Notes: generated from the letters alone by a model not told the origin. DNA of 64,000 nt from Vagococcus allomyrinae (GCF_017829975.1 NZ_JAEEGA010000014.1:106977-170976), one strand, 5' to 3'. Shown: positions 41,148 through 50,349, counted from the first letter of the stretch. Translations and numbers: made by a program.

Positions 41148-42009
41148 GTAAATTTAAGACAATCTTCAGAAAGTCTTGAAGAGCAGGATTAGCGGCTTTT
41201 TCTTGATAAAGCAGGAGGTGATTGTGACTTTTTAAGTGAAGTTCTTTAACGTCGATGATTTTTAGGGTCTGTTGAGCTAGCTGGGAGGCCACCATTGAAG
41301 CCGGTAAAATCGTTAATCCTAAGTTAGCTTGAACACAATTGATCAGGACTTGAGAATTAACGCTAACTAATCGAGGTCGTGCTTTTAAGTTTTGCGAGAT
41401 CAGCTTGGCGTCAAATAAGTCTCTTAATGAACTGCCTTTTTCTCTTAAAAAGAGTGGTTCGGCGATTAACTCCCTTAAAGTTAAGTGGTTTTTAGGGTAA
41501 TCACTACTGGCGATTATGTCAAGCTCATAAGTCGAAAAGGGAATCGCTAGAAATTGGGGATGATTGATACTGCCTTCCATTAAGGCCACATCAATCTCAT
41601 TTCGTTTTAGTTTTCGTTCGATTTGATCCACATTGTCAACGGTCACTTGGAGTGTGATAGTGGGATGATGTTTGTTCATTTGGACAAGTATCTCAGGTAA
41701 AACATCGGTTCCTAAGGTGATACTTGAACCGAGACGCAATTGTCTTGGTCGATCAGGATTGGTCATTAGCGTAAGTGTTTCTGCGTGTAAATTAACCAGT
41801 TCTTGGGCTTTTGGCAGAAAACGCTGGCCATCTTGATTTAAAAACAGTCGATTAGCTAAACGATCAAATAATTTGGTTTGTAAGGTGTCTTCCAAGTCTG
41901 CCAAGGCTTTTGAGACGGCTGGCTGGGTCAAATAAAGTGTTGCAGCGGCTTTGGTAACACTGCCAGTCTGGCAAATTGCGATAAAGATTTCTAATTGGCG
42001 TTTATTCAT
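41140..42009 (-). CDS. LysR family transcriptional regulator
   Basis: 289 aa. N-terminal HTH (RQLEIFIAICQTGSVTKAAA, then YLTQPAVSKALADLEDTLQT) and a type-2 periplasmic-binding effector domain. Transcribed divergently from the two chrA-like genes, the standard LysR arrangement, so it probably regulates them through the palindromes at 42047-42071. Confidence 0.9.
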   Translation of the reverse strand: MNKRQLEIFIAICQTGSVTKAAATLYLTQPAVSKALADLEDTLQTKLFDRLANRLFLNQDGQRFLPKAQELVNLHAETLTLMTNPDRPRQLRLGSSITLGTDVLPEILVQMNKHHPTITLQVTVDNVDQIERKLKRNEIDVALMEGSINHPQFLAIPFSTYELDIIASSDYPKNHLTLRELIAEPLFLREKGSSLRDLFDAKLISQNLKARPRLVSVNSQVLINCVQANLGLTILPASMVASQLAQQTLKIIDVKELHLKSHNHLLLYQEKAANPALQDFLKIVLNLRK

Positions 42010-42046
42010 GTTGGCCTCTCCATATCTTTTTAGTTATGTCGATTAT

Positions 42047-42071
42047 AACATAATGCTATTATGCTTATGTT
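42047..42071. promoter_or_regulatory. Nested palindrome between lysR and chrA, LysR-type site
   Basis: AACATAA (42047-42053) and TTATGTT (42065-42071) enclose CATAAT-GCT-ATTATG (42049-42063). The 11-bp separation of the outer arms matches T-N11-A LysR boxes. Confidence 0.65.
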
Positions 42072-42113
42072 GAGGACTATGAGATACTTTTAGGAGTGAG
42101 AGGGGGGAAGCAG

Positions 42114-42665
42114 ATGAGACGTAGTCAAAAAAATTGGCGGTTGTTTAAAGTGTTTTTTACGGCAGGCGTCTTTACTTTTTCTGGTGGCATGGCCATGTTG
42201 CCCGTTATCCGCAAAGAATTAGTGGAGGACCAGTCATTGATCAGTGAATTTGATTTATTGGAATATTCGACCATTTCCCAAGGGTTACCAGGGGTGATTG
42301 CCTTGAGTACTGCTTGCTTCGTTGGAAAAAAAATCAATGGCTGGCAAGGTGTTTGGTGGGCAGGGCTAGCTGTGATCTTACCGGCTTATAGTTTGATGAC
42401 AATCGCCACGATTTTTTATCAGTTTATCCCCAAGGAAGGGGCTTTTTTGTTGGCCTTTCAAGGCATTCGGGGGACGGCTTGTGTGTTCGTTTTTGATGCC
42501 GGTTGGTCCTTGGTGAAACATAATCTGGTAAGTGAGTTAAGGAGGTTAACAGCGTTAGGGAGTTTAATTGCCACGGGGTTGTTCGGTGTTAATCCAGTGC
42601 TGATTATCGTTGGATTGTTAGTGATTGGCTGGTTCCTTAAAGGAAAAGAGGTGCGACTTAAATGA
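42114..42665 (+). CDS. ChrA-like transporter subunit, N-terminal type
   Basis: 183 aa, about five membrane helices. FFTAGVFTFSGGMAMLPVIR and TISQGLPGVIALSTACFVGK are hallmarks of one half of the chromate transporter (CHR) family. Short CHR proteins work as pairs; the second half follows with an ATGA overlap. Substrate may be chromate or another anion. Start is the ATG after GGGGGAAGC; a GTG six codons earlier overlaps the ribosome site. Confidence 0.85.
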   Translation: MRRSQKNWRLFKVFFTAGVFTFSGGMAMLPVIRKELVEDQSLISEFDLLEYSTISQGLPGVIALSTACFVGKKINGWQGVWWAGLAVILPAYSLMTIATIFYQFIPKEGAFLLAFQGIRGTACVFVFDAGWSLVKHNLVSELRRLTALGSLIATGLFGVNPVLIIVGLLVIGWFLKGKEVRLK

Positions 42666-43189
42666 GTTTATTTTGGATCTTTTTAAAGATCGGCTTTTTA
42701 GGATTCGGTGGTGGTTATGGGATGTTGTCATTAATCTTGGAAGAGAGTATCCGCTTAGGTCTGACGGTCAGTCAATTTGCAGATTTAAATGCCTTAGACA
42801 TGCTTATTCCGGGGCCAATTGCCATTAATTCGGCTACCTATATCGGTTGGATAAAAGGAGGAATCTTGGGCTCATTGGTGACCACCTTAGCGGTCTCCCT
42901 ACCTTCTTTCGTTTTTGTTGGGCTTTTTTCTCGTTTTGAACGTTTCTTTACTGACAATTTATTTTTGAGTAATAGTTTAGTGCTGATTAAGGCGGCGGCT
43001 GTTGGCTTAATTATTGCCGTGGCGTTGACTTTGGGGAAAAGTTCACTGTGGGGAGCGGGGACATTCTCTTGGTTAAGCTTAGGGGTGATCATCGGGAGTT
43101 GTTTTGGCTATTACAAATTAAAATTAAACCCGATTGTCTTGACCTTAGTGGCGGGCATCGTCGGATATCTGAGTTATTTTATACCATAA
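42662..43189 (+). CDS. ChrA-like transporter subunit, C-terminal type
   Basis: 175 aa, about five to six helices. FLKIGFLGFGGGYGMLSLIL and LDMLIPGPIAINSATYIG are the counterpart motifs of the second CHR half (here PGPIAIN in place of PGP(L/V)). Overlaps the first gene by 4 bp; the products presumably form a heterodimer. Confidence 0.85.
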   Translation: MSLFWIFLKIGFLGFGGGYGMLSLILEESIRLGLTVSQFADLNALDMLIPGPIAINSATYIGWIKGGILGSLVTTLAVSLPSFVFVGLFSRFERFFTDNLFLSNSLVLIKAAAVGLIIAVALTLGKSSLWGAGTFSWLSLGVIIGSCFGYYKLKLNPIVLTLVAGIVGYLSYFIP

Positions 43190-43222
43190 GCAAAGCCGTT
43201 GACAGTTGCCAACGGCTTTGCT
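43189..43222. terminator. Bidirectional terminator chrA/treR
   Basis: AGCAAAGCCGTTG (43189-43201) pairs perfectly with CAACGGCTTTGCT (43210-43222). The right arm overlaps the treR stop codon. Confidence 0.8.
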
Positions 43223-43940
43223 AATTTATTTTTCGTCTGCGGGCAAAGTCAACAAATTTGAATTTATCTAAACGGTGGCGTGATTCAGTGACTTCAAAGG
43301 CCCGCGTGTCTTCTAAAGAGACCAAACTGCGAACCACAATCACGTGGGTATCCTCAGGATTTAAATCCATGTATTGTTGATCTTCAGCTGTGATTTCTTC
43401 GGCGGTAATTTCTTTTTGAGCATAGCCAATCGTCAACCCTAAGTCATTTTCAAAATAATCGTAGATTGAGATAGCCGCTCGATCAGCAGGTAACTCCGGG
43501 ATGATCTCCATTAGCAAGTAGTCTTTATCCAAAATAACAATCTCACCGTCAATTCGTCGTTGACGCAGCAATCGCCAAATCGGCTCTCCTTGTTTCCAGT
43601 TAGTTAACTGGGCTAAGTGGGGCGTGACAAGGTCTTTTTCCAGCTCTGCTACAATCGTTTCACTGGCAATTCGTTGAGAATCTTGGAGTTCTTTATAGCT
43701 AGTTAAACCGGAAATAGGAAAGTCAAATCGTTCAAAATTTAAGACGATCGAGCCTTTTCCTTGTTGTTTTTGAATGTAGCCGGAGTTGATTAGCAGTCCA
43801 AGTGCTTTGCGAATTGTTTCTCGTGAGACACCATAAATTTCCATTAATTGCTTTTCACTAGGTAACATCGCACCCGAAGGGTAGTACTTATTAATGATTT
43901 TTTCTTCTAAGTCTAAAAAGATATCGTGAAATTTGTTCAT
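43221..43940 (-). CDS. treR: Trehalose operon repressor (GntR/HutC family)
   Basis: 239 aa. GntR winged helix (YYPSGAMLPSEKQLMEIYGV, then SRETIRKALGLLINSGYI) and a C-terminal UTRA effector domain. The FPISGLTSYKELQ segment matches TreR. It lies just downstream of the trehalose PTS gene on the same strand. Known relatives release DNA on binding trehalose-6-phosphate. Matching sites occur upstream of treB and of the phosphorylase gene. Confidence 0.88.
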   Translation of the reverse strand: MNKFHDIFLDLEEKIINKYYPSGAMLPSEKQLMEIYGVSRETIRKALGLLINSGYIQKQQGKGSIVLNFERFDFPISGLTSYKELQDSQRIASETIVAELEKDLVTPHLAQLTNWKQGEPIWRLLRQRRIDGEIVILDKDYLLMEIIPELPADRAAISIYDYFENDLGLTIGYAQKEITAEEITAEDQQYMDLNPEDTHVIVVRSLVSLEDTRAFEVTESRHRLDKFKFVDFARRRKIN

Positions 43941-44151
43941 TTAAAACCCTCCTTAAATGGGTCGGTAATCAAAAAATAAAATTGAAGGATAGGAGTGGAC
44001 CTTGATGGTCGAGGCCCTTACCATTCATCATCATATCACAATTTAACCCAGTTACCAAGCCCCTTTTCAGCACAATTAATGATTGGTAGCTTCATTTAGT
44101 TTGAACAAAAAGCCAAGAAGTTAATCTTGACTTTTTGTTGGTTTTTACGAA
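43941..44151 (-). terminator. treB-treR intergenic region with terminator
   Basis: AACAAAAAGCCAAGA and TCTTGACTTTTTGTT (44104-44139) form a 15-bp stem with one mismatch, ending treB on the minus strand. The remaining 150 bp hold nothing else I can name, so treR probably has its own promoter here. Confidence 0.65.
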
Positions 44152-46116
44152 TTAGTCAGTCCCACCGATCAAGTCATTTTTGCTGACAGGTCCAGTTTTG
44201 GTTAAATTGAAAGAATGATCATCCAGATTAGTTAAGACAACGATTATATCAGTGCCTTTTCCTAAAGCAGTGATTTGATCAAGATCCATTGTTGCTAAAG
44301 GCGTTCCTGGAGAGACGCTTTGCCCATCGGTTACTAAAATCTCAAAGGGTTCTCCTTTTAGTTCAACTGTATCTAAGCCCATATGGACTAAGACTTCCAA
44401 GCCGTTGTCCATCAATAAGCCGATGGCATGCTTGGTTGGGAAAATCGAAGTGACTTTGCCTGAGACTGGCGAAACAATCTCGTTATTTTTAGGACGTAGG
44501 GCAAAGCCATCCCCCAACATTTTTTTAGAAAAGACTTGATCGTTGACTTCCGTAATGGCAATTAATTCGCCATCAGCGGGAGCGTATAAATCCAAATCTC
44601 CTGTGGTGTTTGAGGCAGTCGGCAGACTTGTTTCAACAGTCGTAGTAGCAAGATTGCTGTCATTAACTCCAGCAAAAGCTAGCTCTTCACCAACACGGTC
44701 GATTTTATTTAAGATGTTTTTATTTCTAAAGAAAATAGTTAAGAAGAAAGGCACAACGACGGCGATCAACATAGCGATCGCAAACGAACCGTACCCGATC
44801 TTGATGGATAAAATCCCTGGCAAACCGCCAACACCAATACTAGCAGCTCGCACACCCATTAAGGTTGAGAAGAGACCAGCTATACTGGAACCAATCATTC
44901 CTGCTACAAAGGGATAGAGGTACTTCAAATTAATTCCGAACATGGCGGGTTCAGTTACCCCTAGATAACACGAGATGGCAGCTGGAATGGAGACTTGTTC
45001 TTCTTTTTCGTTGCCACGATGTAAATAGATAATGGCCATGACAGCGGAACCTTGGGCAATGTTTGACAAGGCAATCATCGGCCATAAGTTGGTACTGCCA
45101 AAGTCAGCGACTAATTGTAAGTCAATGGCGTTGGTCATATGATGAAGCCCAGTAATGACCAATGGGGCATAGAAGAAACCAAAGGCCGCCGCGAACAACC
45201 AGTTAAAGGCGCTGGCTAAGCCGGTATTAACCACGGTTGAGATAAAGCTGCCAATTTTCCAACCGATCGGCCCTAAAACTGTATGAGCCAGTAAAACAGT
45301 TGGCACTAAGGCGAAAAGCGGGACAAAAATCATCGAAATAGCTTGTGGTATATGTTTTCGGAAAAATAATTCCAAATAACAGAGTAAGAAACCGGCTAAC
45401 ATTGCTGGAATCACTTGAGCTTGATAGCCAATCATGTTAACTTGAGCGAAGCCAAAATCCCAAAAAGGAATGTCTCCAGCCGCTGTGGTTGCGACTGAAT
45501 AAGCATTTAATAATTGCGGAGAGACAAGGGTAATCCCTAAAACGATTCCCAAAATTTGTGTCGTGCCCATCTTTTTAGCAATACTCCAAGTAATCCCAAC
45601 TGGCAAGAATTGGAAGATGGCTTCACCGATCAGCCACAGGAAACTATTTGTCCCGGCCCAAAATTGTGAGACTTGGACAATGGTCTGGCCATCTAAGAAG
45701 CCAAACTCAATGCCTTCTAAAATATTCCGGAATCCGAGTATTAACCCACCGACGACCAATGCAGGAATTAGTGGCGAGAAAATTTCAGCGAAAACGCCGA
45801 TAATTCGTTGCAAGGTGGTTTGATTTTGCTTGGCGTTTTGCTTAGCGGCCTCTTTGGAGACTCCTTCAACTCCTGAGACTTTGACAAACTCATTGTAAAA
45901 AGTTTGAACATCGTTGCCGATAATCACCTGAAACTGCCCGGCTTGAGTAAACATTCCTTTAACCACGGGAATATCTTCAATTGCCTGTTCATCTGCTTTT
46001 GCGGGATCGTTTAACACGAACCTCATGCGCGTCGCACAATGTGAGACTGCGGCAATATTTTCTTTGCCACCAATGTCTTTTAATAGTTGTGCGGCATCAT
46101 TTTTGTAATCTGCCAT
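44152..46116 (-). CDS. treB: PTS trehalose-specific enzyme IIBCA
   Basis: 654 aa. IIB domain with phosphorylated Cys in VSHCATRMRF (residues 1-90), ten-helix IIC domain (about 105-470, including GVTEPAMFG), and a C-terminal IIA domain (from about 510) with PTKHAIGL and the phospho-His in VLVHMGLDTVEL. Imports trehalose as trehalose-6-phosphate. AGGAGG lies 7 nt before the ATG at 46116; the ATG one codon earlier is only 4 nt away. Having its own IIA makes it independent of a separate glucose IIA. Confidence 0.92.
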   Translation of the reverse strand: MADYKNDAAQLLKDIGGKENIAAVSHCATRMRFVLNDPAKADEQAIEDIPVVKGMFTQAGQFQVIIGNDVQTFYNEFVKVSGVEGVSKEAAKQNAKQNQTTLQRIIGVFAEIFSPLIPALVVGGLILGFRNILEGIEFGFLDGQTIVQVSQFWAGTNSFLWLIGEAIFQFLPVGITWSIAKKMGTTQILGIVLGITLVSPQLLNAYSVATTAAGDIPFWDFGFAQVNMIGYQAQVIPAMLAGFLLCYLELFFRKHIPQAISMIFVPLFALVPTVLLAHTVLGPIGWKIGSFISTVVNTGLASAFNWLFAAAFGFFYAPLVITGLHHMTNAIDLQLVADFGSTNLWPMIALSNIAQGSAVMAIIYLHRGNEKEEQVSIPAAISCYLGVTEPAMFGINLKYLYPFVAGMIGSSIAGLFSTLMGVRAASIGVGGLPGILSIKIGYGSFAIAMLIAVVVPFFLTIFFRNKNILNKIDRVGEELAFAGVNDSNLATTTVETSLPTASNTTGDLDLYAPADGELIAITEVNDQVFSKKMLGDGFALRPKNNEIVSPVSGKVTSIFPTKHAIGLLMDNGLEVLVHMGLDTVELKGEPFEILVTDGQSVSPGTPLATMDLDQITALGKGTDIIVVLTNLDDHSFNLTKTGPVSKNDLIGGTD

Positions 46117-46164
46117 CATACATCCTCCTTTAAGACTCTCATTACTTCAACAACAAACAACAAT

Positions 46165-46230
46165 CATGTATAGACAAGTTCTTGTATATACATGATAACC
46201 TGTTTTGAGAAATCATGCAAGCGTTTTATA
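46165..46230 (-). promoter_or_regulatory. treB promoter with TreR boxes and cre-like site
   Basis: Minus strand: TTGCAT (46215-46220), 17-bp spacer, TATCAT (46192-46197). Two TreR-type boxes, CATGTATAGACAAG (46165-46178) and CTTGTATATACATG (46181-46194), form an inverted pair separated by TT. ATGCAAGCGTTTTATA (46215-46230) resembles a catabolite-response element with two mismatches and overlaps the -35. Confidence 0.82.
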
Positions 46231-46347
46231 TAAAATAACTTTTTTTTCATTTTTCCTGAGAAATCTCTTCTTATTTAAGCATCTTTTTTATTGTTTAAAT
46301 GTTTGGCTGAGAACTAAGGAAGAAACTGGCAAAACGAATTTTTATGT

Positions 46348-46403
46348 TTGCAAATTAGTCATTAGTTGTTTATACTGAATTTAAACAAACATGTATATAC
46401 AAG
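46348..46403 (+). promoter_or_regulatory. Promoter and TreR box of the phosphorylase-pgmB operon
   Basis: TTGCAA (46348-46353), 17-bp spacer, TATACT (46371-46376), then CATGTATATACAAG (46390-46403), the same 14-bp box found twice upstream of treB. The site lies just after the predicted start, where TreR binding would block transcription. Confidence 0.85.
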
Positions 46404-46434
46404 ATTCTTTATTATAACCAAAAGGAGAACTGAG

Positions 46435-49116
46435 ATGAATTATATTGCTATCAAATTGCAAGCTAGCCAAGTTCAGTTAGTTTCAAAAACGGGATTGCCA
46501 ATCGCGAAAGCTGAATGGGCCGTTTCATTAGATAATTGGCATGAAAAGGTGCTTAGTTTAGCAGAAAAAATTAACACGTTTGATTGGGAGTTTATGGGGA
46601 TAGCGATTGATTTGTCGAAAGAAGACCTGACAGATTTAGATAAATCAGCGATGCAAACCCTTAGTGAAAGTGTGAATTGCCCGCTTGTTTTAGCGGCCGA
46701 CTTAGCCTCTGTGGCCAATGTTGAGGCATATTTTAAACAGGTGGCAGCAGAACAGACTTGGACCTTGGATTATTATGGGTATACGCCTGGAAAAAGTGAG
46801 TATTCTGTGGAGTCTTTGCTGACGACTGGTAATGGATTTATCGGTTTACGAGGGACGCTACCTGAAATGGAAATATCCGAAGCCCACTATCCTGCCACTT
46901 ATTTGGCCGGCTTATACAATGGGGCACCTTCAGTAATTGAAGGGCGAACAGTGATTAACGAAGATTTTGTTAACAGTCCCAATTTACAGTATTTATCGCT
47001 AAAAATTGAAAATCAACCCGTTTTAGAAATTAATGAACAGAGTCTTACCTCTTTACATCGACACCTTGATTTGAGAACAGGGGTGTTTACCGCAGAAGCT
47101 CTAGTTAATAGCCAAGGCTACCAGCTTAAAATTATCACTAGACGGGTGGTCAACATGGCGGCTAAAGATCATTACAGTCTTAGCTATGAAGTAACGCCTA
47201 TGAATTTTAGCGGGAAAATAAAGTTAATTGCTAAAAGTGATGCGTCGGTCATTAATTTTAATACTGAACGCTATCGCAGCTTAACGAGTGAGCATTTAGA
47301 TATCACTCATTTAAGTGCTGAGGGGGCTACAACGACCGTGGCCGTTTCGACAAAACAGTCTAAAATACAAGTGATACAACACTCTGAATTGTCTGGGGAA
47401 CTTCTGGAACACGAGGTTGTGAATGAAATAAGTGAGACAGAGATTGTGCAAACAATCGCTGTCGAGGCGAAAGAGGGGGAGTCTTATGGCATTGAAAAAA
47501 GTGTGACTGTTGCTTATTTCTTCCCCGAAGAAGCGTCTGCCTCGGCTGATTACCTAGTTTCACCGACACCAGCCAAAACCTTTGAGACGAATCGTCTTGA
47601 AAGTTATCAGGCGTGGCTAGGTTTATGGGAAAAGGCGGATATCAGTGTAACTGGTGATCTGATGTCGCAAAAATTGCTTCGTTTACATACCTACCATCTT
47701 TTAGTATCAGGTTCTCCAATTGCTAATCAGGCTTTAGATGTCTCGATCACTGCCCGCGGCTTACACGGGGAGGCTTATCGTGGGCATATTTTCTGGGATG
47801 AAATCTTCATCTTACCTTTTTATCAATTACATTTTCCAGAGATGGCGAAGCAACTGTTGATGTACCGTTATCATCGTTTAGGCGCAGCAAAGGAAAATGC
47901 CAAAGAGGCCGGTTACTCTGGTGCGATGTACCCTTGGCAGTCCGGGTTGGATGGAACTGAACAAACCCAGGAAGTCCATTTGAATCCATTAAGTGGTGAA
48001 TGGGGGGAAGATTATAGTCGCTTGCAGCGCCACGTTTCTTTAGCGATTGCCTACAATGTCTGGAATTACTGGCACAATACGGGAGACCGTCAGTTTATCA
48101 GTCAGTACGGCACCGAAATGCTATTGGAAATTGCCGAGTTTTGGCGCAGTAAAGCCCTTTGGAATGAGAAATTAAATCGCTATTCCATTCCTAACGTGAT
48201 GGGACCTGATGAATTTCATGAAGCATACCCAAATAGTCAAGAAGGTGGGGTAACAGATAACGCCTATACGAACATGATGGTGGTTTGGTTGTTCGAAGAA
48301 ATTGCCACTTTGCTGACGGAATTGACAACAGCTGAATTAGGCGAGCTACAAATTAAGACGGGGATAACGGCAGAGAAACTAGCCGAAATGCAGGCCATTC
48401 GTCAACAGCTTAACTTAGAAATTAACGATGAGGGAATTATTGCTCAATACGCTGGCTATTTTGAATTAAAAGAAGTGGACTGGGAGTATTACCGAGAAAA
48501 ATTTGGCAATATTTATCGGATGGACCGGATCTTAAAAGCAGACGGCAAGTCTGCTGATGATTATCAGGTAGCGAAACAGGCTGATACCTTGATGACGTTT
48601 TACAATTTAGCAAAAGCGAAAGTAGACGATATCCTGACTGATTTGAATTACCATTTACCTGCGGATTATTTGGAAAAAAATCTGGATTATTATTTACAAC
48701 GAACTTCTCACGGCTCGACGTTATCGCGGATTGTTCATGCCCAGCTAGCCGAAATGGTCGGCAAACGTGAGTTATCTTGGCAGTTATATCAAGAAGCCTT
48801 GCGATCGGATTATCAGGACATTCAGGGGGGAACTACTGCTGAAGGTATTCACACCGGCGTGATGGCAGCAACCTTAATGGTGACGTTACAAACATATGGC
48901 GGCGTTGATAGTCGTGGCGAATTGTTGAGTTTTGCTCCGGATTTGCCGAATACCTGGCAAGCCTTGCGTTTTTGCTTGACACGGTTTGGGGTGATGTATC
49001 AGGTCCGTTTAACTACGGCTACAATTGAAGTCATAGCAAATGAAGATACTTCAATTTTAATCGGGCAGACCCTCTATGATTTGACAAAAAATCAACCACT
49101 TAAGGTTAGCTATTAG
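46435..49116 (+). CDS. GH65 glycoside phosphorylase, probably trehalose-6-phosphate phosphorylase, with extra N-terminal domain
   Basis: 893 aa. The GH65 core carries the catalytic acid in MGPDEFHE (Glu593) and phosphate-binding HGSTLS; relatives are about 750-790 aa with this Glu near 487. The additional 105 N-terminal residues (IAIKLQASQVQLVSKTGLPI, FMGIAIDLSKEDL, NCPLVLAADLASVANVEAYF) look like a degenerate ROK/ASKHA N-lobe. Neighbouring treB, treR boxes and pgmB suggest that it splits trehalose-6-P with phosphate into glucose-6-P and beta-glucose-1-P, as in Lactococcus. Maltose or maltose-6'-P activity is the alternative. AAGGAG precedes the ATG at 46435. Confidence 0.85.
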   Translation: MNYIAIKLQASQVQLVSKTGLPIAKAEWAVSLDNWHEKVLSLAEKINTFDWEFMGIAIDLSKEDLTDLDKSAMQTLSESVNCPLVLAADLASVANVEAYFKQVAAEQTWTLDYYGYTPGKSEYSVESLLTTGNGFIGLRGTLPEMEISEAHYPATYLAGLYNGAPSVIEGRTVINEDFVNSPNLQYLSLKIENQPVLEINEQSLTSLHRHLDLRTGVFTAEALVNSQGYQLKIITRRVVNMAAKDHYSLSYEVTPMNFSGKIKLIAKSDASVINFNTERYRSLTSEHLDITHLSAEGATTTVAVSTKQSKIQVIQHSELSGELLEHEVVNEISETEIVQTIAVEAKEGESYGIEKSVTVAYFFPEEASASADYLVSPTPAKTFETNRLESYQAWLGLWEKADISVTGDLMSQKLLRLHTYHLLVSGSPIANQALDVSITARGLHGEAYRGHIFWDEIFILPFYQLHFPEMAKQLLMYRYHRLGAAKENAKEAGYSGAMYPWQSGLDGTEQTQEVHLNPLSGEWGEDYSRLQRHVSLAIAYNVWNYWHNTGDRQFISQYGTEMLLEIAEFWRSKALWNEKLNRYSIPNVMGPDEFHEAYPNSQEGGVTDNAYTNMMVVWLFEEIATLLTELTTAELGELQIKTGITAEKLAEMQAIRQQLNLEINDEGIIAQYAGYFELKEVDWEYYREKFGNIYRMDRILKADGKSADDYQVAKQADTLMTFYNLAKAKVDDILTDLNYHLPADYLEKNLDYYLQRTSHGSTLSRIVHAQLAEMVGKRELSWQLYQEALRSDYQDIQGGTTAEGIHTGVMAATLMVTLQTYGGVDSRGELLSFAPDLPNTWQALRFCLTRFGVMYQVRLTTATIEVIANEDTSILIGQTLYDLTKNQPLKVSY

Positions 49117-49128
49117 GAGAGAACTAAG

Positions 49129-49779
49129 ATGAAAAAAGGGTTTATTTTTGATTTAGATGGCGTGATTACTGATACGGCCAAATATCATTACTTAGCGTGG
49201 AAAGAACTGGCAAGGGAGCTAGGGATAGAGATTGATGAAGCCTTTAATGAGAGCTTAAAAGGGATCGATCGCTTGTCATCTTTGGAGCGGATTTTGCGTT
49301 TTGGTGGCCAAGAGCTGGCGTATACTGAGATGGAAAAAGCAGCCTTGGCAGCGAAAAAAAATGCTCAGTACGTTGAATTACTAACAGATTTATCTCCAGC
49401 TGATTTATTGCCAGGGATTGCTGACTTTCTGGCAGAAGCCAAAAAGCAACAGGTTCCTTGTGCAATTGCATCGGCTTCAAAAAATGCCCCGATGATCTTA
49501 GAGAAGTTGGGCGTTGCCGCTAATTTTAAGGCAATCGTCGATCCTGCAACATTAAAAAAGGGCAAACCCGATCCTGAGATTTTCTTAAAAGCCGCGGAAG
49601 CAATTGGGCTAGCGCCTGCTGAAGCCGTTGGTTTTGAGGATGCACAAGCAGGCGTTGAGGCGCTTAATGCGGCGGGCATCATGTCAGTGGGGATTGTCAG
49701 GGATGGTAATTTGACGGCGACAACCTTAAATGTGACTGATTTGCGGGAAATATCGGTGACAGAGTTGCTTGCTTATTAA
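49129..49779 (+). CDS. pgmB: Beta-phosphoglucomutase
   Basis: 216 aa HAD enzyme. FDLDGVITDTAKYHYLAWK holds both catalytic Asp residues and the beta-PGM TDTA motif; KGIDR in the cap and SASKNAP, KPDPEIF, EDAQAGVEA complete the set. Converts beta-glucose-1-P from the upstream phosphorylase to glucose-6-P. Twelve bases after the phosphorylase stop, same operon. Confidence 0.95.
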   Translation: MKKGFIFDLDGVITDTAKYHYLAWKELARELGIEIDEAFNESLKGIDRLSSLERILRFGGQELAYTEMEKAALAAKKNAQYVELLTDLSPADLLPGIADFLAEAKKQQVPCAIASASKNAPMILEKLGVAANFKAIVDPATLKKGKPDPEIFLKAAEAIGLAPAEAVGFEDAQAGVEALNAAGIMSVGIVRDGNLTATTLNVTDLREISVTELLAY

Positions 49780-49781
49780 AT

Positions 49782-49830
49782 AAAAGTTGTATGAGGGGCT
49801 CTAACAGGGAGCATTTCATACAGCTTTTTT
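49782..49830 (+). terminator. Terminator of the phosphorylase-pgmB operon
   Basis: AAAAGTTGTATGA (49782-49794) pairs with TCATACAGCTTTT (49816-49828) through one G-U pair; GCTC/GAGC extends inside; T-run follows. Confidence 0.8.
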
Positions 49831-49944
49831 TTGCTTAAAGGAGCAGCGCCTATAAGGGCTAACTATCAGTGATAAGTTTTTTTGATTGTAAGCGGATGCT
49901 AATGTGATAAGATAGAATAAATTAGGAAAGAAGGGAAGTCAATG

Positions 49945-50268
49945 ATGTACCGAATAATGTTAGCGTGTGCTGGTGGGATGTCCACCAGTTTATTGGCAAC
50001 CAGTATGCGAAAAGCTGGGGATGAAATGGGCATTGAGATGACTGTAGCGGCTATGCCGGTTGGAAATGTAGCCGCAGTTAGGGAGGATATCGATATTTTA
50101 TTAATCGGCCCGCAAGTCCGGTATCAGATAGAGCAGGTGAAAAAAATTTATCAGGAATTACCTGTGACTGTCCAAGTGATTGATTCCTTGGATTATGGAC
50201 GGATGCTTGGGGAAAAGGTCTTAAAACAGGCATTGGAGACGTATAAACTTGAAAGAGGTCGTGACTAA
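49945..50268 (+). CDS. Orphan PTS IIB component, lactose/cellobiose type
   Basis: 107 aa. IMLACAGGMSTSLLATSM is the phosphocysteine loop of the IIB-Lac/Cel family and ILLIGPQVRYQIEQVKKI the second conserved segment. No IIA or IIC gene is next to it, so it must act with a permease elsewhere or as a regulatory phosphoprotein. ATG 49945 is preferred over the adjacent ATG 49942 for spacing to GAAAGAAGGGAAG. Confidence 0.85.
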   Translation: MYRIMLACAGGMSTSLLATSMRKAGDEMGIEMTVAAMPVGNVAAVREDIDILLIGPQVRYQIEQVKKIYQELPVTVQVIDSLDYGRMLGEKVLKQALETYKLERGRD

Positions 50269-50319
50269 TCTCTGAAGCCGCTAACTAGTCTTTAATAAAT
50301 TATTAAGGTGTTAAAGACT

Positions 50320-50349
50320 TTGTTAAGGTTGTAAAACTAGAACTATAGT
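50320..50349 (+). promoter_or_regulatory. Promoter of the P-type ATPase gene
   Basis: TTGTTA (50320-50325), 18-bp spacer, TATAGT (50344-50349). The direct repeat TTAAGGT occurs at 50303-50309 and 50323-50329, overlapping the -35, a possible regulator site. Confidence 0.5.
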
